From Limnohabitans sp. 2KL-17 (lineage in GTDB: Bacteria; Pseudomonadota; Gammaproteobacteria; Burkholderiales; Burkholderiaceae_C): DNA of 64,000 nucleotides. Of this stretch, positions 50,031 through 58,856 are shown one piece after another. The translations under genes and the position numbers were made by a program. Numbering within the stretch: the stretch's first letter is position 1; every line of letters begins with the position of its first letter. The stretch lies in assembly GCF_003063415.1 (NCBI RefSeq), contig NZ_NESK01000001.1, positions 124,001 to 188,000 on the forward strand. The letters are read 5' to 3'. The notes under the pieces were generated by a model. It made no database searches, was not told the origin of the DNA, and saw only the letters and a program-made list of their open reading frames with translations.

Positions 50031-52142
50031 ATGACAGCTGAATACAAAGTCCACGGTGATGTCGCGGTCATCACATTGATGAACCCGCCGGTCAACGGCT
50101 TGGGCCTGTCCACCCGCATCGGCATCACCGATGGTCTGGAAAAAGCCAACAACGACGCCAGCGTCAACGCCATCGTCATCACTGGCGCTGGCAAGGCCTT
50201 TTCGGGCGGTGCAGACATCCGTGAGTTCGGCTCGCCCAAGGCGATTCAGGAACCCAATTTGCTCAGCGTGATCAGCGCTTGCGAAAATTCAGCCAAGCCT
50301 GTTGTGGCGGCCATCCACTCTGTGGTCATGGGCGGTGGTCTGGAACTCGCACTGGGCTGCCACTACCGCATTGCCGCACCTGGCACCAGCGTGGCATTGC
50401 CCGAAGTCAAGCTGGGCTTGATCCCCGGCGCAGGTGGCACCCAGCGGCTCCCACGCGTGATCGGTGTCGAGCCCGCCTTGAACATGATCGTCAGCGGCGA
50501 GGCCATCAAAAGTGAAATGCTTGCCATGCTGCCCGGCCAAAAGCTGTTTGACGCCATGGCGAAATCGGCCGAAAGCCTGCCTGAAGAAGCGCTGGCTCTG
50601 GCCCGCAAAGTGGCTGCAGCCCACGCCGATGGTTCGTCATTGCCCATGGTGCGCAAGCTGCCTTGCAAGCACCCACAAGGCGACGCGTACTTTCAATTCG
50701 CGCGCAACATGGTCAAGGGCATGGCCAAAAACATGCCTGCGCCTGCCAAGTGTGTGGACGCGGTAGAAGCAGCCACCAAGAAGAAATTTGAAGACGGCAT
50801 GGTCCTTGAGCGCGAGGTCTTCATGAACCTCATGCTCACGCCCGAGTCGCGTGCGCTGCGCCACATCTTCATGGCTGATCGTGCTGCGTCCAAGATCCCT
50901 GATGTGCCTGAAGACACCCCCAAACGTGAGATCAAGTCAGTGGCCGTGATTGGTGCAGGCACCATGGGTGGCGGCATTTCGATGAACTTCCTGAACGCGG
51001 GCCTGCCAGTCAAGATCCTGGAAATGAAGCAGGATGCCCTGGACCGTGGTGTGGCCATCATTCGTAAAAATTACGAATCGCAGGTTAAAAAAGGCAAGCT
51101 CAAACCAGAAAAATACGAAGAGCGCATGGCGCTGTTGAGCACCACGCTCAGCTACGACGACATTGGTCAGGCCGATCTGGTGATCGAGGCGGTTTTTGAA
51201 GAAATGGGTGTGAAAGAAGCCGTCTTCAAGAAACTCGATGAAGTCATGAAACCCGGCGCCATATTGGCATCCAACACTTCAACCTTGGACGTGAACAAAA
51301 TCGCGTCGTTCACCAAGCGCCCACAAGATGTGATCGGCATGCACTTCTTCAGTCCGGCCAACGTGATGAAACTGCTCGAAGTGGTGCGTGGCGCCCAGAC
51401 CGGGAAAGACGTGTTGGCCACCGTGATGGCTCTGGGCAAAAAAATCAAGAAGACCTCGGTGGTGTCCGGCGTTTGCGATGGTTTTATTGGCAACCGCATG
51501 ATCGAGCAGTACAGCCGCCAGGCGGGCTTTCTGATCGAAGAGGGTTGCACCCCCGCACAGGTGGATAAAGCCGTTGAGAAATTCGGCTTTGCCATGGGCC
51601 CGTTCCGCATGGGTGATCTGGCGGGCAACGACATTGGCTGGGCGATTCGCAAGCGCCGCTACCAGGAAAAGCCGGGACTCAAGTACAGCAAAACCGCTGA
51701 TTTGCTTTGTGAGATGGGCCGTTATGGTCAGAAAACCGGTGCTGGCTGGTACGACTACCAAGCGGGTAAGCGCGACGCGATCCCGAGCCCTGTGGTGGTC
51801 GAGATGATCGAGAAGCACCGTGCCGCTCTGGGCATCACGCCGCGCAAAATTTCCGATGAAGAAATTGTGCAGCGCCTAGTGTTCTCCTTGGTCAATGAAG
51901 CCGCGCACATTTTGGAAGAAGGCATTGCCAGCAAAGCCAGCGACATCGACATGGTCTACCTGACGGGTTATGGCTTCCCGCTGTGGCGCGGTGGCCCCAT
52001 GATTTATGCCGACACCATGGGTCTGTTCAACGTGGCTGAAGCCATGAAGCGTTTTGCCAAGAATCCGCATGACGACGCCCAGTTCTGGCAACCCGCGCCT
52101 TTGTTGGCGCGCTTGGTGGCCGAAGGCAAGACGTTTAACTGA
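50031..52142 (+). CDS. fadB: FadB-like enoyl-CoA hydratase/3-hydroxyacyl-CoA dehydrogenase
   Basis: 703 residues. N-terminal crotonase domain with the two hydratase glutamates E105 (GGGLE) and E125 (LPEVKLGLIPGAGG), then an NAD-binding domain (VAVIGAGTMGGG at about 304-315) with NTSTLD and the dehydrogenase catalytic H438 (GMHFFSPAN), and two C-terminal dehydrogenase domains (DGFIGNRM, GYGFPLWRGGPM). It performs two steps of beta-oxidation. The layout follows the peroxisomal-type multifunctional enzyme, common in Burkholderiales. The thiolase follows after 55 bases. Confidence 0.93.
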   Translation: MTAEYKVHGDVAVITLMNPPVNGLGLSTRIGITDGLEKANNDASVNAIVITGAGKAFSGGADIREFGSPKAIQEPNLLSVISACENSAKPVVAAIHSVVMGGGLELALGCHYRIAAPGTSVALPEVKLGLIPGAGGTQRLPRVIGVEPALNMIVSGEAIKSEMLAMLPGQKLFDAMAKSAESLPEEALALARKVAAAHADGSSLPMVRKLPCKHPQGDAYFQFARNMVKGMAKNMPAPAKCVDAVEAATKKKFEDGMVLEREVFMNLMLTPESRALRHIFMADRAASKIPDVPEDTPKREIKSVAVIGAGTMGGGISMNFLNAGLPVKILEMKQDALDRGVAIIRKNYESQVKKGKLKPEKYEERMALLSTTLSYDDIGQADLVIEAVFEEMGVKEAVFKKLDEVMKPGAILASNTSTLDVNKIASFTKRPQDVIGMHFFSPANVMKLLEVVRGAQTGKDVLATVMALGKKIKKTSVVSGVCDGFIGNRMIEQYSRQAGFLIEEGCTPAQVDKAVEKFGFAMGPFRMGDLAGNDIGWAIRKRRYQEKPGLKYSKTADLLCEMGRYGQKTGAGWYDYQAGKRDAIPSPVVVEMIEKHRAALGITPRKISDEEIVQRLVFSLVNEAAHILEEGIASKASDIDMVYLTGYGFPLWRGGPMIYADTMGLFNVAEAMKRFAKNPHDDAQFWQPAPLLARLVAEGKTFN

Positions 52143-52197
52143 TTTATTTTTTCGGAGACAGGCTCTGTTGCCATCTCCAACATGAAAGGTTTCCATC

Positions 52198-53373
52198 ATG
52201 ACGAATGCTGTCATCGTATCTACCGCTCGCACCCCTTTGGCCAAGAGCTGGAAGGGTGCCTTCAACATGACCCACGGTGCCACGCTGGGTGGCCATGCCG
52301 TGCAACACGCTGTGGCCCGTGCGGGCATCGACGGCGCTGAAGTCGAAGACGTGATCATGGGTTGCGCCACACCCGAGGGCGCCACCGGCGCCAACATCGC
52401 CCGGCAAATCGCTCTCAAGGCGGGTCTGCCGATCTCGGTGTCGGGCATGACCGTCAACCGGTTTTGTTCATCCGGCCTTCAGACCATTGCGATGGCCGCG
52501 CAACGCATCATTGCCGGCGAAGGCCGAGTGTTTGTGGCTGGTGGCGTCGAAAGCATCTCTTGCGTTCAGCAGGAAATGAACACCCACATGTTGCAAGACT
52601 TGTCTCTGGCCAAAATGAAACCAGAGATTTACTGGAACATGCTGCAAACCGCCGAACAAGTGGCCAAGCGTTACAAGATCGACCGTGACCGCATGGACGA
52701 GTATGGCGCTGCCAGTCAGCAAAAAGCCTGCGCCGCGCAAGCAGCCGGTTTGTTTGACGCCGAAATGGCAGCCATCACCGTGACCGCCGGCGTGGTCGAC
52801 AAAGTCATGGGCCTGACCACCAAGCAAGTGACTGTGAGCAAGGACGAAGGTCTTCGTGAAGGCACCACACTGGAAGCTATCCAGGGCCTGCGCTCTGCGC
52901 TGCCAGGCGGTCTGGTCACGGCAGGCAACGCCAGCCAGTTCTCGGACGGTGCCGGTGCCTGTGTGCTGATGGACGAAAAACTCGCTGAACAAAAGGGTCT
53001 GAAGCCCCTGGGCCGTTTCCTGGGCTTTGCAGTGGCCGGCTGCGAACCCGATGAAATGGGCATTGGCCCCGTCTACGCTGTGCCCAAAGCGCTGGCGCGT
53101 TTGGGCTTGACCGTCAATGACATTGACCTGTGGGAGCTGAACGAGGCGTTTGCGGTGCAGGTGCTTTATTGCCGTGACAAGCTGGGCATCCCGGCTGACC
53201 GTTTGAACGTCAACGGGGGCGCGATTGCGGTGGGGCATCCCTACGGCGTGAGCGGCCAGCGCCTGACGGGCCATGCCCTGATCGAAGGCAAGCGCCGAGG
53301 CGCCAAGCGCGTGGCGGTGACCATGTGCATTGGTGGTGGCATGGGTGCTTGTGGCATTTTTGAAGTGCTGTGA
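52198..53373 (+). CDS. fadA: Acetyl-CoA acyltransferase (thiolase)
   Basis: 391 residues. Catalytic residues are in place: C90 (NRFCSSG), H347 (GHPYG) and C377 (CIGGGMG). It cleaves 3-ketoacyl-CoA to acetyl-CoA and the shortened acyl-CoA, or can run in the synthetic direction. Together with the FadB-like gene it makes a beta-oxidation pair. A strong terminator follows. Confidence 0.93.
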   Translation: MTNAVIVSTARTPLAKSWKGAFNMTHGATLGGHAVQHAVARAGIDGAEVEDVIMGCATPEGATGANIARQIALKAGLPISVSGMTVNRFCSSGLQTIAMAAQRIIAGEGRVFVAGGVESISCVQQEMNTHMLQDLSLAKMKPEIYWNMLQTAEQVAKRYKIDRDRMDEYGAASQQKACAAQAAGLFDAEMAAITVTAGVVDKVMGLTTKQVTVSKDEGLREGTTLEAIQGLRSALPGGLVTAGNASQFSDGAGACVLMDEKLAEQKGLKPLGRFLGFAVAGCEPDEMGIGPVYAVPKALARLGLTVNDIDLWELNEAFAVQVLYCRDKLGIPADRLNVNGGAIAVGHPYGVSGQRLTGHALIEGKRRGAKRVAVTMCIGGGMGACGIFEVL

Positions 53374-53404
53374 TGCCTGTGTGTGTTGATGCTTAAGCAA
53401 CACC

Positions 53405-53440
53405 AAGGCGGTCTGCTCCAAGCTGACCGCCTTTTTCTTT
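53405..53440 (+). terminator. Rho-independent terminator after the thiolase gene
   Basis: AAGGCGGTC (53405-53413) pairs with GACCGCCTT (53425-53433); an inner GCT/AGC continues the stem after one mismatch. The T-rich run TTTTTCTTT follows. It separates the FadB-like/thiolase pair from the dehydrogenase operon, so the latter needs its own promoter within the short 30-base spacer or depends on read-through. Confidence 0.85.
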
Positions 53441-53471
53441 GTCTGAATTTGCCGAATCGGGATGATGCGAC

Positions 53472-55313
53472 ATGAGCTTGCGCCCAACCGTTGATTTTTT
53501 GCTGCACGACTGGCTGAAGGTTGAAAGCCTGCAGTCCCGAGAACGTTTTGCCGACCACAGCCGTGAAACCTTTGATGCAGTGCTCGATACCTGCGAACGG
53601 ATTGCGCGTGAAAAATATGCGCCGTTCAACCGTTTGGTGGACACACAAGAACCGCATTTTGATGGCGAAAAAGTCATCTTGCCGCAGGCCACGCATGACG
53701 CTTACAAGGCCTATGTCGAATCGGGGATGTTGAGTGCAGCGCAAGACTATGAAATGGGCGGTATGCAATTGCCCTACACGGTTGAAGCGGCGGCCAACGC
53801 CTTTTTTGCCATGGCATCGGTCAGCATTGGCTCGGGCATGCTCACCAGCGGCAATGCCAATTTGTTGATGGTGCATGGCACCGACATGCAAAAGCAGGTG
53901 TTTGCTGCCCACGAATTTTCGGGGCGTTTCTCGGGCACCATGTGCCTGAGCGAACCTCAGGCGGGTTCGTCGCTCAGCGATGTGACGACACGTGCCATGC
54001 CGGATGGCACAGACTTTGAAGCCGAACCTCTGGGCGCCCGTTACCGGCTGCGCGGCAACAAGATGTGGATCTCTTCGGGTGAGCACGAGCTTTCCGAAAA
54101 CATCATCCATCTGGTGTTGGCCAAGATTCCGGATGCGAATGGCCAACTGGTGCCGGGCGTGCGGGGAATTTCGCTGTTCATCGTGCCCAAGAAAATGGTG
54201 GGCATCGACGGTCAGCTGACCGGTGAACGCAACGATGTGGCGCTGGCAGGTCTCAACCACAAATGCGGCTGGCGCGGCACAACCAACACCTTGCTCAACT
54301 TTGGCGAGGGCAAATACCCGGTGCGCGGCGAAGCCGGCGCAGGCTTGGACGGCGCCGGAAGTGGCGCAGTGGGGTATTTGGTCGGAAAGCCCGGCGAAGG
54401 CCTCAAATGCATGTTCCACATGATGAATGAGGCCCGCATCGGTGTGGGCATGGCCGCCACCATGCTCGGCATGGCGGGTTACCACGCCAGCCTCGACTAC
54501 GCCAAAAACCGTCCGCAGGGCCGACCGACAGGTGCCGGGGGCAAAAATGCCAGCCAGCCCCAGGTTCGCATCATTGAACACGCCGACATCAAGCGCATGC
54601 TGTTGGCGCAAAAAGCTTACAGCGAAGGTGCTTTGGCCTTGGCCTTGTACAGCGCCCGTCTGGTGGACGAACAACACACCGGCAGTGCGGAAGACGCCGA
54701 TGTGGCGCGCTTGCTGCTCGAAGTGCTGACGCCGATCGCCAAAAGTTTCCCCAGCGAATGGTGCTTGGAGGCCAACAGCCTGGCCATTCAGATCCATGGT
54801 GGCTACGGCTACACCCGCGATTTTCCGGTCGAGCAATATTGGCGCGATAACCGCCTGAACATGATTCACGAGGGCACACACGGCATCCAGGCCATGGACC
54901 TGCTGGGCCGCAAGGTCCTGATGGAAAACGGCCGTGGCCTGAAACTGCTGGGCGAGCGCGTGCTGGCCACGGCGGCCAAGTCACCCACTGTTTGGGCGCC
55001 TGAGGCTGCAAGCTTGCGCGATGCGCTGAAACAAATCGGACAAGCCACCCAACAAGCCTGGGACGGTGCAGAACCCGCACAGGCCCTGGCCAACGCTGTG
55101 CCGTATTTGCAGGCCTTTGGGCACACGGTGATTGCCTGGATCTGGCTGGATGTGGCCGTCAGCCTGGGCGATGACAACAGCCCGGCCGCCCAGGGGCGCC
55201 GAGCGGCTTGCCGCTATTTCTTCCGATACGAATTGCCCAAAATCGGCGCTTGGCTCAACGTGGTCAGCAGCCGCGATTTGACGTGCGCTGACTTGCCTGA
55301 GGAGGCCTTCTGA
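53472..55313 (+). CDS. Acyl-CoA dehydrogenase, long form (DmdC/FadE-like)
   Basis: 613 residues. An N-terminal helical domain is followed by the middle beta domain with SGTMCLSEPQAGSSLSDV and MWISSGEH. A C-terminal helical domain carries the catalytic base E467 (MIHEGT) and GGYGYTRDFPVEQYWRDNR. An additional C-terminal domain is typical of the 590-615-residue group to which DmdC (methylmercaptopropionyl-CoA dehydrogenase) and several FadE-like enzymes belong. It introduces the trans-2 double bond and passes electrons to ETF. First gene of a seven-gene run; its stop overlaps the next start. Confidence 0.9.
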   Translation: MSLRPTVDFLLHDWLKVESLQSRERFADHSRETFDAVLDTCERIAREKYAPFNRLVDTQEPHFDGEKVILPQATHDAYKAYVESGMLSAAQDYEMGGMQLPYTVEAAANAFFAMASVSIGSGMLTSGNANLLMVHGTDMQKQVFAAHEFSGRFSGTMCLSEPQAGSSLSDVTTRAMPDGTDFEAEPLGARYRLRGNKMWISSGEHELSENIIHLVLAKIPDANGQLVPGVRGISLFIVPKKMVGIDGQLTGERNDVALAGLNHKCGWRGTTNTLLNFGEGKYPVRGEAGAGLDGAGSGAVGYLVGKPGEGLKCMFHMMNEARIGVGMAATMLGMAGYHASLDYAKNRPQGRPTGAGGKNASQPQVRIIEHADIKRMLLAQKAYSEGALALALYSARLVDEQHTGSAEDADVARLLLEVLTPIAKSFPSEWCLEANSLAIQIHGGYGYTRDFPVEQYWRDNRLNMIHEGTHGIQAMDLLGRKVLMENGRGLKLLGERVLATAAKSPTVWAPEAASLRDALKQIGQATQQAWDGAEPAQALANAVPYLQAFGHTVIAWIWLDVAVSLGDDNSPAAQGRRAACRYFFRYELPKIGAWLNVVSSRDLTCADLPEEAF

Positions 55314-55615
55314 TGATCCGTCACATCGTCATCTGGAATTTGAAGGACCATGCCGAAGGGGCCGACAAGGCCGCCAATCTGCAAAAAGCCCAAACCCTGT
55401 TGCTGTCATGTGCCCAGGTGGTGCCGGGTATTCGTGCGTTTGAAGTGGCCACCGCGACGCCTGGCATGGACTGCACCAACGATCTGGTGCTGCACATGCT
55501 GCTTGATGACGCACAGGTGCTAGCGGCCTACCAGAATCACCCTCAACATCTGGCCATCAAGCCTTTCATGAAAGCGGTTGTCAACGAACGCCACTGCATG
55601 GATTTCACTGTCTAA
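55313..55615 (+). CDS. Dabb-domain (stress-responsive A/B barrel) protein
   Basis: 100 residues. The dimeric ferredoxin-like A/B barrel is seen from IRHIVIWNLKDHA, FEVATATPGMDCTNDLVLHMLLDD and the conserved H-P...PFMKAVV.ERHCMDF end. The family includes stress proteins and small cyclases or lyases such as olivetolic acid cyclase. Within this operon it could handle a CoA-pathway intermediate, but nothing in the sequence proves it. TGATG overlap with the dehydrogenase gene. Confidence 0.82.
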   Translation: MIRHIVIWNLKDHAEGADKAANLQKAQTLLLSCAQVVPGIRAFEVATATPGMDCTNDLVLHMLLDDAQVLAAYQNHPQHLAIKPFMKAVVNERHCMDFTV

Positions 55616-55630
55616 TAAAGGAGCACCCCC

Positions 55631-56422
55631 ATGGCACGCACTGTTCAACAACTGTTTGACTTGACTGGGCAAGTCGCCTTGGTCACGGGCGGTTCGCGCG
55701 GATTGGGTCTGCAAATGGCCCATGCGCTGGGAGAAGCCGGGGCCAAGATCATGCTCAGTTCGCGCAAGGCTGCCGACCTGGAAGTCGCTGCGGCCGAGTT
55801 GCAGGCCGCGGGCATCGATGCACGCTGGATCGCTGCCGACTGCGGCAAGGAAGAAGACATCCGTCGCCTGGCCATTGAAACCGCCGAGCGCATGGGCCCG
55901 ATCGACATTCTGGTCAACAACGCTGGTGCCACTTGGGGCGCTCCTGCCGAGGACCACCCTGTGGAAGCCTGGGACAAGGTGATGAACCTGAACGTGCGAG
56001 GTTATTTCATCTTGTCGCAAGAAGTGGCCAAGCGCTGCTTCATTCCGCGTGGCAAGGGGCGCATCTTGAATGTGGCCTCGATCGCAGGCCTTGCTGGCAA
56101 CCCTTCCGAGATGAAAACCATCGCCTACAACACCTCCAAGGGTGCTGTCATCAACTTCACCCGAGCGTTGGCCGGGGAGTGGGGTGAGCATGGGATCACC
56201 GTCAATGCCATTTGTCCGGGGTTTTTTCCCAGCAAAATGACCTACGGACTGCTTGAAAAAATAGGGGTTGAAAAGATGATTCAGGGCGTTCCTCTTCGCC
56301 GCTTGGGCGATGATGAAGACCTCAAGGGGCTGGCCGTGTTGTTGGCCTCCGATGCGGGCAAGCACATCACCGGTCAGTGGCTGGCGGTAGACGGCGGCGT
56401 CAGCGCCATCATTGGGGGGTGA
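55631..56422 (+). CDS. Short-chain dehydrogenase/reductase (classical SDR), first
   Basis: 263 residues. Cofactor motif TGGSRGLG at 19-26, NNAG, and catalytic Y166/K170 (YNTSKG), with the usual Ser upstream in NVASIAG. The end QWLAVDGGVSAI is typical. It probably acts on a 3-hydroxy/3-keto group of a CoA ester or a related alcohol. AAGGAG lies just before the ATG. Fifteen bases separate it from the Dabb gene. Confidence 0.9.
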   Translation: MARTVQQLFDLTGQVALVTGGSRGLGLQMAHALGEAGAKIMLSSRKAADLEVAAAELQAAGIDARWIAADCGKEEDIRRLAIETAERMGPIDILVNNAGATWGAPAEDHPVEAWDKVMNLNVRGYFILSQEVAKRCFIPRGKGRILNVASIAGLAGNPSEMKTIAYNTSKGAVINFTRALAGEWGEHGITVNAICPGFFPSKMTYGLLEKIGVEKMIQGVPLRRLGDDEDLKGLAVLLASDAGKHITGQWLAVDGGVSAIIGG

Positions 56423-56429
56423 CAGGCCC

Positions 56430-56852
56430 ATGAGCATCCCCTTTGGCGCGGTCATTCCCTTTGTGGACATCTTGGGTTTCACGCTTGAAAAGTTCGAGGG
56501 CGGTCAGTCCGAATTGCATTACGCGCCCGCCCCGGAACACCTCAATTCGTTTGCCGTGACGCATGGTGGCGCGGTCATGACGCTGCTGGATGTTGTCATG
56601 GCCACAGCCGCCCGCAGCATCGAGCCCGACATGGGCGTTGTCACCATCGAGATGAAAACCACCTTCATGCGCCCAGCCAAGGCAACGGGCGCTGAAAAAC
56701 TGGTGGCCAAGGGCCACCTGATGCACCGCACCCGCAGCATGGCCTTCACCGAAGGCCATGTGTTCGATGCCGATGGCCAGCTCTGCGCGCATGCCACCGG
56801 CACTTTTAAATATGTGAGCCGTCGCCCTGCGGCAGCACTCTCAACCGACTGA
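56430..56852 (+). CDS. PaaI-like hot-dog thioesterase
   Basis: 140 residues. Hot-dog fold of the 4HBT/PaaI type: HGGAVMTLLDVVMATAA (long central helix) and EMKTTFMRPAKA, followed by KGHLMHRTRSMAFTEGHVFD. It would release CoA from a dead-end thioester. ATG 56430 is seven bases after the SDR stop. Confidence 0.85.
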   Translation: MSIPFGAVIPFVDILGFTLEKFEGGQSELHYAPAPEHLNSFAVTHGGAVMTLLDVVMATAARSIEPDMGVVTIEMKTTFMRPAKATGAEKLVAKGHLMHRTRSMAFTEGHVFDADGQLCAHATGTFKYVSRRPAAALSTD

Positions 56853-56883
56853 TTTTTTTACAAACTGAGTATTGGAGACAAAT

Positions 56884-57900
56884 ATGACCGTCAACCACCA
56901 AATCGTTCTGGACAGCCGCCCTCAGGGCGAGGCCACCGTGGCCAACTTCAAAATGGTTGAAGCGACCATCCCCGACCTGCAAGACGGCCAGGTGCTGGTC
57001 AAGCACCATTTCATGAGCCTTGACCCCTACATGCGCGGTCGCATGAACGAGAGCAAAAGCTACGCTGTGCCCCAGCCCTTGGGCCAGGTCATGATTGGTG
57101 GCACCGTGGGTGAGGTGGTGGACAGCCGCCACCCTAAGTTCAAAGTCGGTGACCAGGTGGTGGGCATGGGCGGCTGGCAAGAATACAGTGTGGTCGATGC
57201 CAATGTGCTGGGGGCTTTGCGCAAGGTGGACACCGCCCATGTGCCGCTGTCGCACTACCTGGGTGCCGTGGGCATGCCGGGCGTGACCGCCTGGTATGGC
57301 CTGGTCAAGATCATTGCCCCCAAAGCAGGCGAAACCGTGACCGTGAGCGCAGCCAGCGGCGCCGTGGGCAGCGCTTATGGCGCTTTGGCCAAGGCCCGTG
57401 GCTGCCGAGTCGTGGGCATTGCCGGCGGCAAGGACAAGTGCGATTACGTGGTCAAAGAGCTGGGCTTTGACGCCTGCATCGACTACAAGGAACACAAGGA
57501 TTACCTGTCGTTGTCCAAAGCGCTGCGCGAAGTCTGCCCGAACGGCATCGATGGCCACTTTGAAAACGTGGGTGGCATGGTGCTGGACGCCGTGATGCTG
57601 CGCACCAACGCCTTTGCACGCATTGCAGTGTGCGGCATGATCGCCGGCTACGACGGTGCGCCGCTGCCCATGGCCAACCCGGACCTGATTTTGGTCAACC
57701 GCATGAAGATCGAAGGCTTCATCGTGAGCGAACACATGGAAGTCTGGCCCGAAGCGCTGCAGGAACTGGGCACCTTAGTCGGCACAGGCAAACTGCGTCC
57801 CCGCGAATCGGTCGCGCAAGGCTTGGCCGCTGCGCCTGAAGCCTTTTTGGGGCTGCTCAAAGGCAAGAACTTTGGCAAGCAGCTGGTCAAACTGGTCTGA
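56884..57900 (+). CDS. NADP-dependent alkenal/one reductase (PTGR/CurA-like MDR)
   Basis: 338 residues. Medium-chain dehydrogenase/reductase of the zinc-free leukotriene B4 12-hydroxydehydrogenase group: MSLDPYMRGRM, a cofactor loop SAASGAVGSAYGALAKARG, DYKEHKD and NRMKIEGFIVSEH. These enzymes reduce the double bond of alpha,beta-unsaturated ketones and aldehydes, so it could saturate an intermediate or detoxify by-products of the pathway. A GGAG precedes ATG 56884; an in-frame ATG 12 bases upstream overlaps that site. Confidence 0.88.
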   Translation: MTVNHQIVLDSRPQGEATVANFKMVEATIPDLQDGQVLVKHHFMSLDPYMRGRMNESKSYAVPQPLGQVMIGGTVGEVVDSRHPKFKVGDQVVGMGGWQEYSVVDANVLGALRKVDTAHVPLSHYLGAVGMPGVTAWYGLVKIIAPKAGETVTVSAASGAVGSAYGALAKARGCRVVGIAGGKDKCDYVVKELGFDACIDYKEHKDYLSLSKALREVCPNGIDGHFENVGGMVLDAVMLRTNAFARIAVCGMIAGYDGAPLPMANPDLILVNRMKIEGFIVSEHMEVWPEALQELGTLVGTGKLRPRESVAQGLAAAPEAFLGLLKGKNFGKQLVKLV

Positions 57901-57914
57901 GCAGGAGCCGCAGC

Positions 57915-58856
57915 ATGTCTGATCTGATCCTGCACCATTACCCGACATCGCCTTTTGCCGAAAAGATTCGCCTGATTTTTGGCTTCAAGCAACTGGCTTG
58001 GCACAGCGTGATCATTCCCATGATCATGCCAAAGCCCGACTTGACGGCGCTCACGGGTGGCTACCGCCGAACACCGGTGTTGCAGATCGGCGCAGACATA
58101 TATTGCGACACGGCACTGATTTGTGACGTGCTGGAGCACATCGCCCCCCAACCAAACACAACGCTTTACCCGGAAGCTGTCAAAGGCGTGGCCCGCATCG
58201 TGGCGCAATGGGCCGACAGCGCCTTGTTCACGGCAGCCATGGCCTACAACTTTCAGCCGGCCGGGGTGGCCCAAGTGTTTGCGGGTGCACCCGCCGAAGC
58301 GGTGCAAGCCTTTGTGGCTGACCGGGGGGCCATGCGTGGCGGCGCTCCTCGCATGGCCGCCGCTGATGCTGCTGCTACCTACAAAAGTTATTTGCGCCGG
58401 CTGGCCAACATGCTGCATGGGCAAGATTTTTTGTTGGGTGCTCAGCCATGCGTGGCCGATTTTGCGGCTTACCACCCGCTGTGGTTCACACAGGACCGCA
58501 CGCCGGCTTTGGCCGGCATTCTGGACGCTACCCCCGAAGTGTTGGGCTGGATGGCGCGCATGAAAGCCTTCGGGCACGGTACGTCCGGAAAACTGAGTGC
58601 CACCGATGCCTTGCACGTGGTCAGCCGTTCGACACCAGCTCCCCTGCAAGCCGATGTGTTTCAAGACGAGCACGGCATACCGTTGGGTACGCGGGTGGTG
58701 ATTGCTGCTGACCACTTTGGCCAAGAGCCGATCGAGGGCGAGTTGCTGGCCGCCACCCGCACCCGTTACACCTTGCGCCGCACAGACGAGCGGGCCGGCA
58801 CGGTGCATGTTCATTTCCCACGTGTTGGATTCACACTGAAAAAGGCTGCGCCATGA
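57915..58856 (+). CDS. Glutathione S-transferase family protein with extra C-terminal domain
   Basis: 313 residues. N-terminal thioredoxin-like GST domain (LILHHYPTSPFAEKIRL, then RRTPVLQIGADIYCDTALI with the conserved cis-Pro and acidic residue), followed by a GST C-terminal helical domain to about 215. The remaining ~100 residues (APLQADVFQDEHGIPLGTRVVIAADHFG...GTVHVHFPRVGF) look beta-rich and are not part of a usual ~210-residue GST. Role in the operon unknown; glutathione-dependent isomerisation or detoxification is possible. Stop overlaps the next start (ATGA). Confidence 0.8.
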   Translation: MSDLILHHYPTSPFAEKIRLIFGFKQLAWHSVIIPMIMPKPDLTALTGGYRRTPVLQIGADIYCDTALICDVLEHIAPQPNTTLYPEAVKGVARIVAQWADSALFTAAMAYNFQPAGVAQVFAGAPAEAVQAFVADRGAMRGGAPRMAAADAAATYKSYLRRLANMLHGQDFLLGAQPCVADFAAYHPLWFTQDRTPALAGILDATPEVLGWMARMKAFGHGTSGKLSATDALHVVSRSTPAPLQADVFQDEHGIPLGTRVVIAADHFGQEPIEGELLAATRTRYTLRRTDERAGTVHVHFPRVGFTLKKAAP

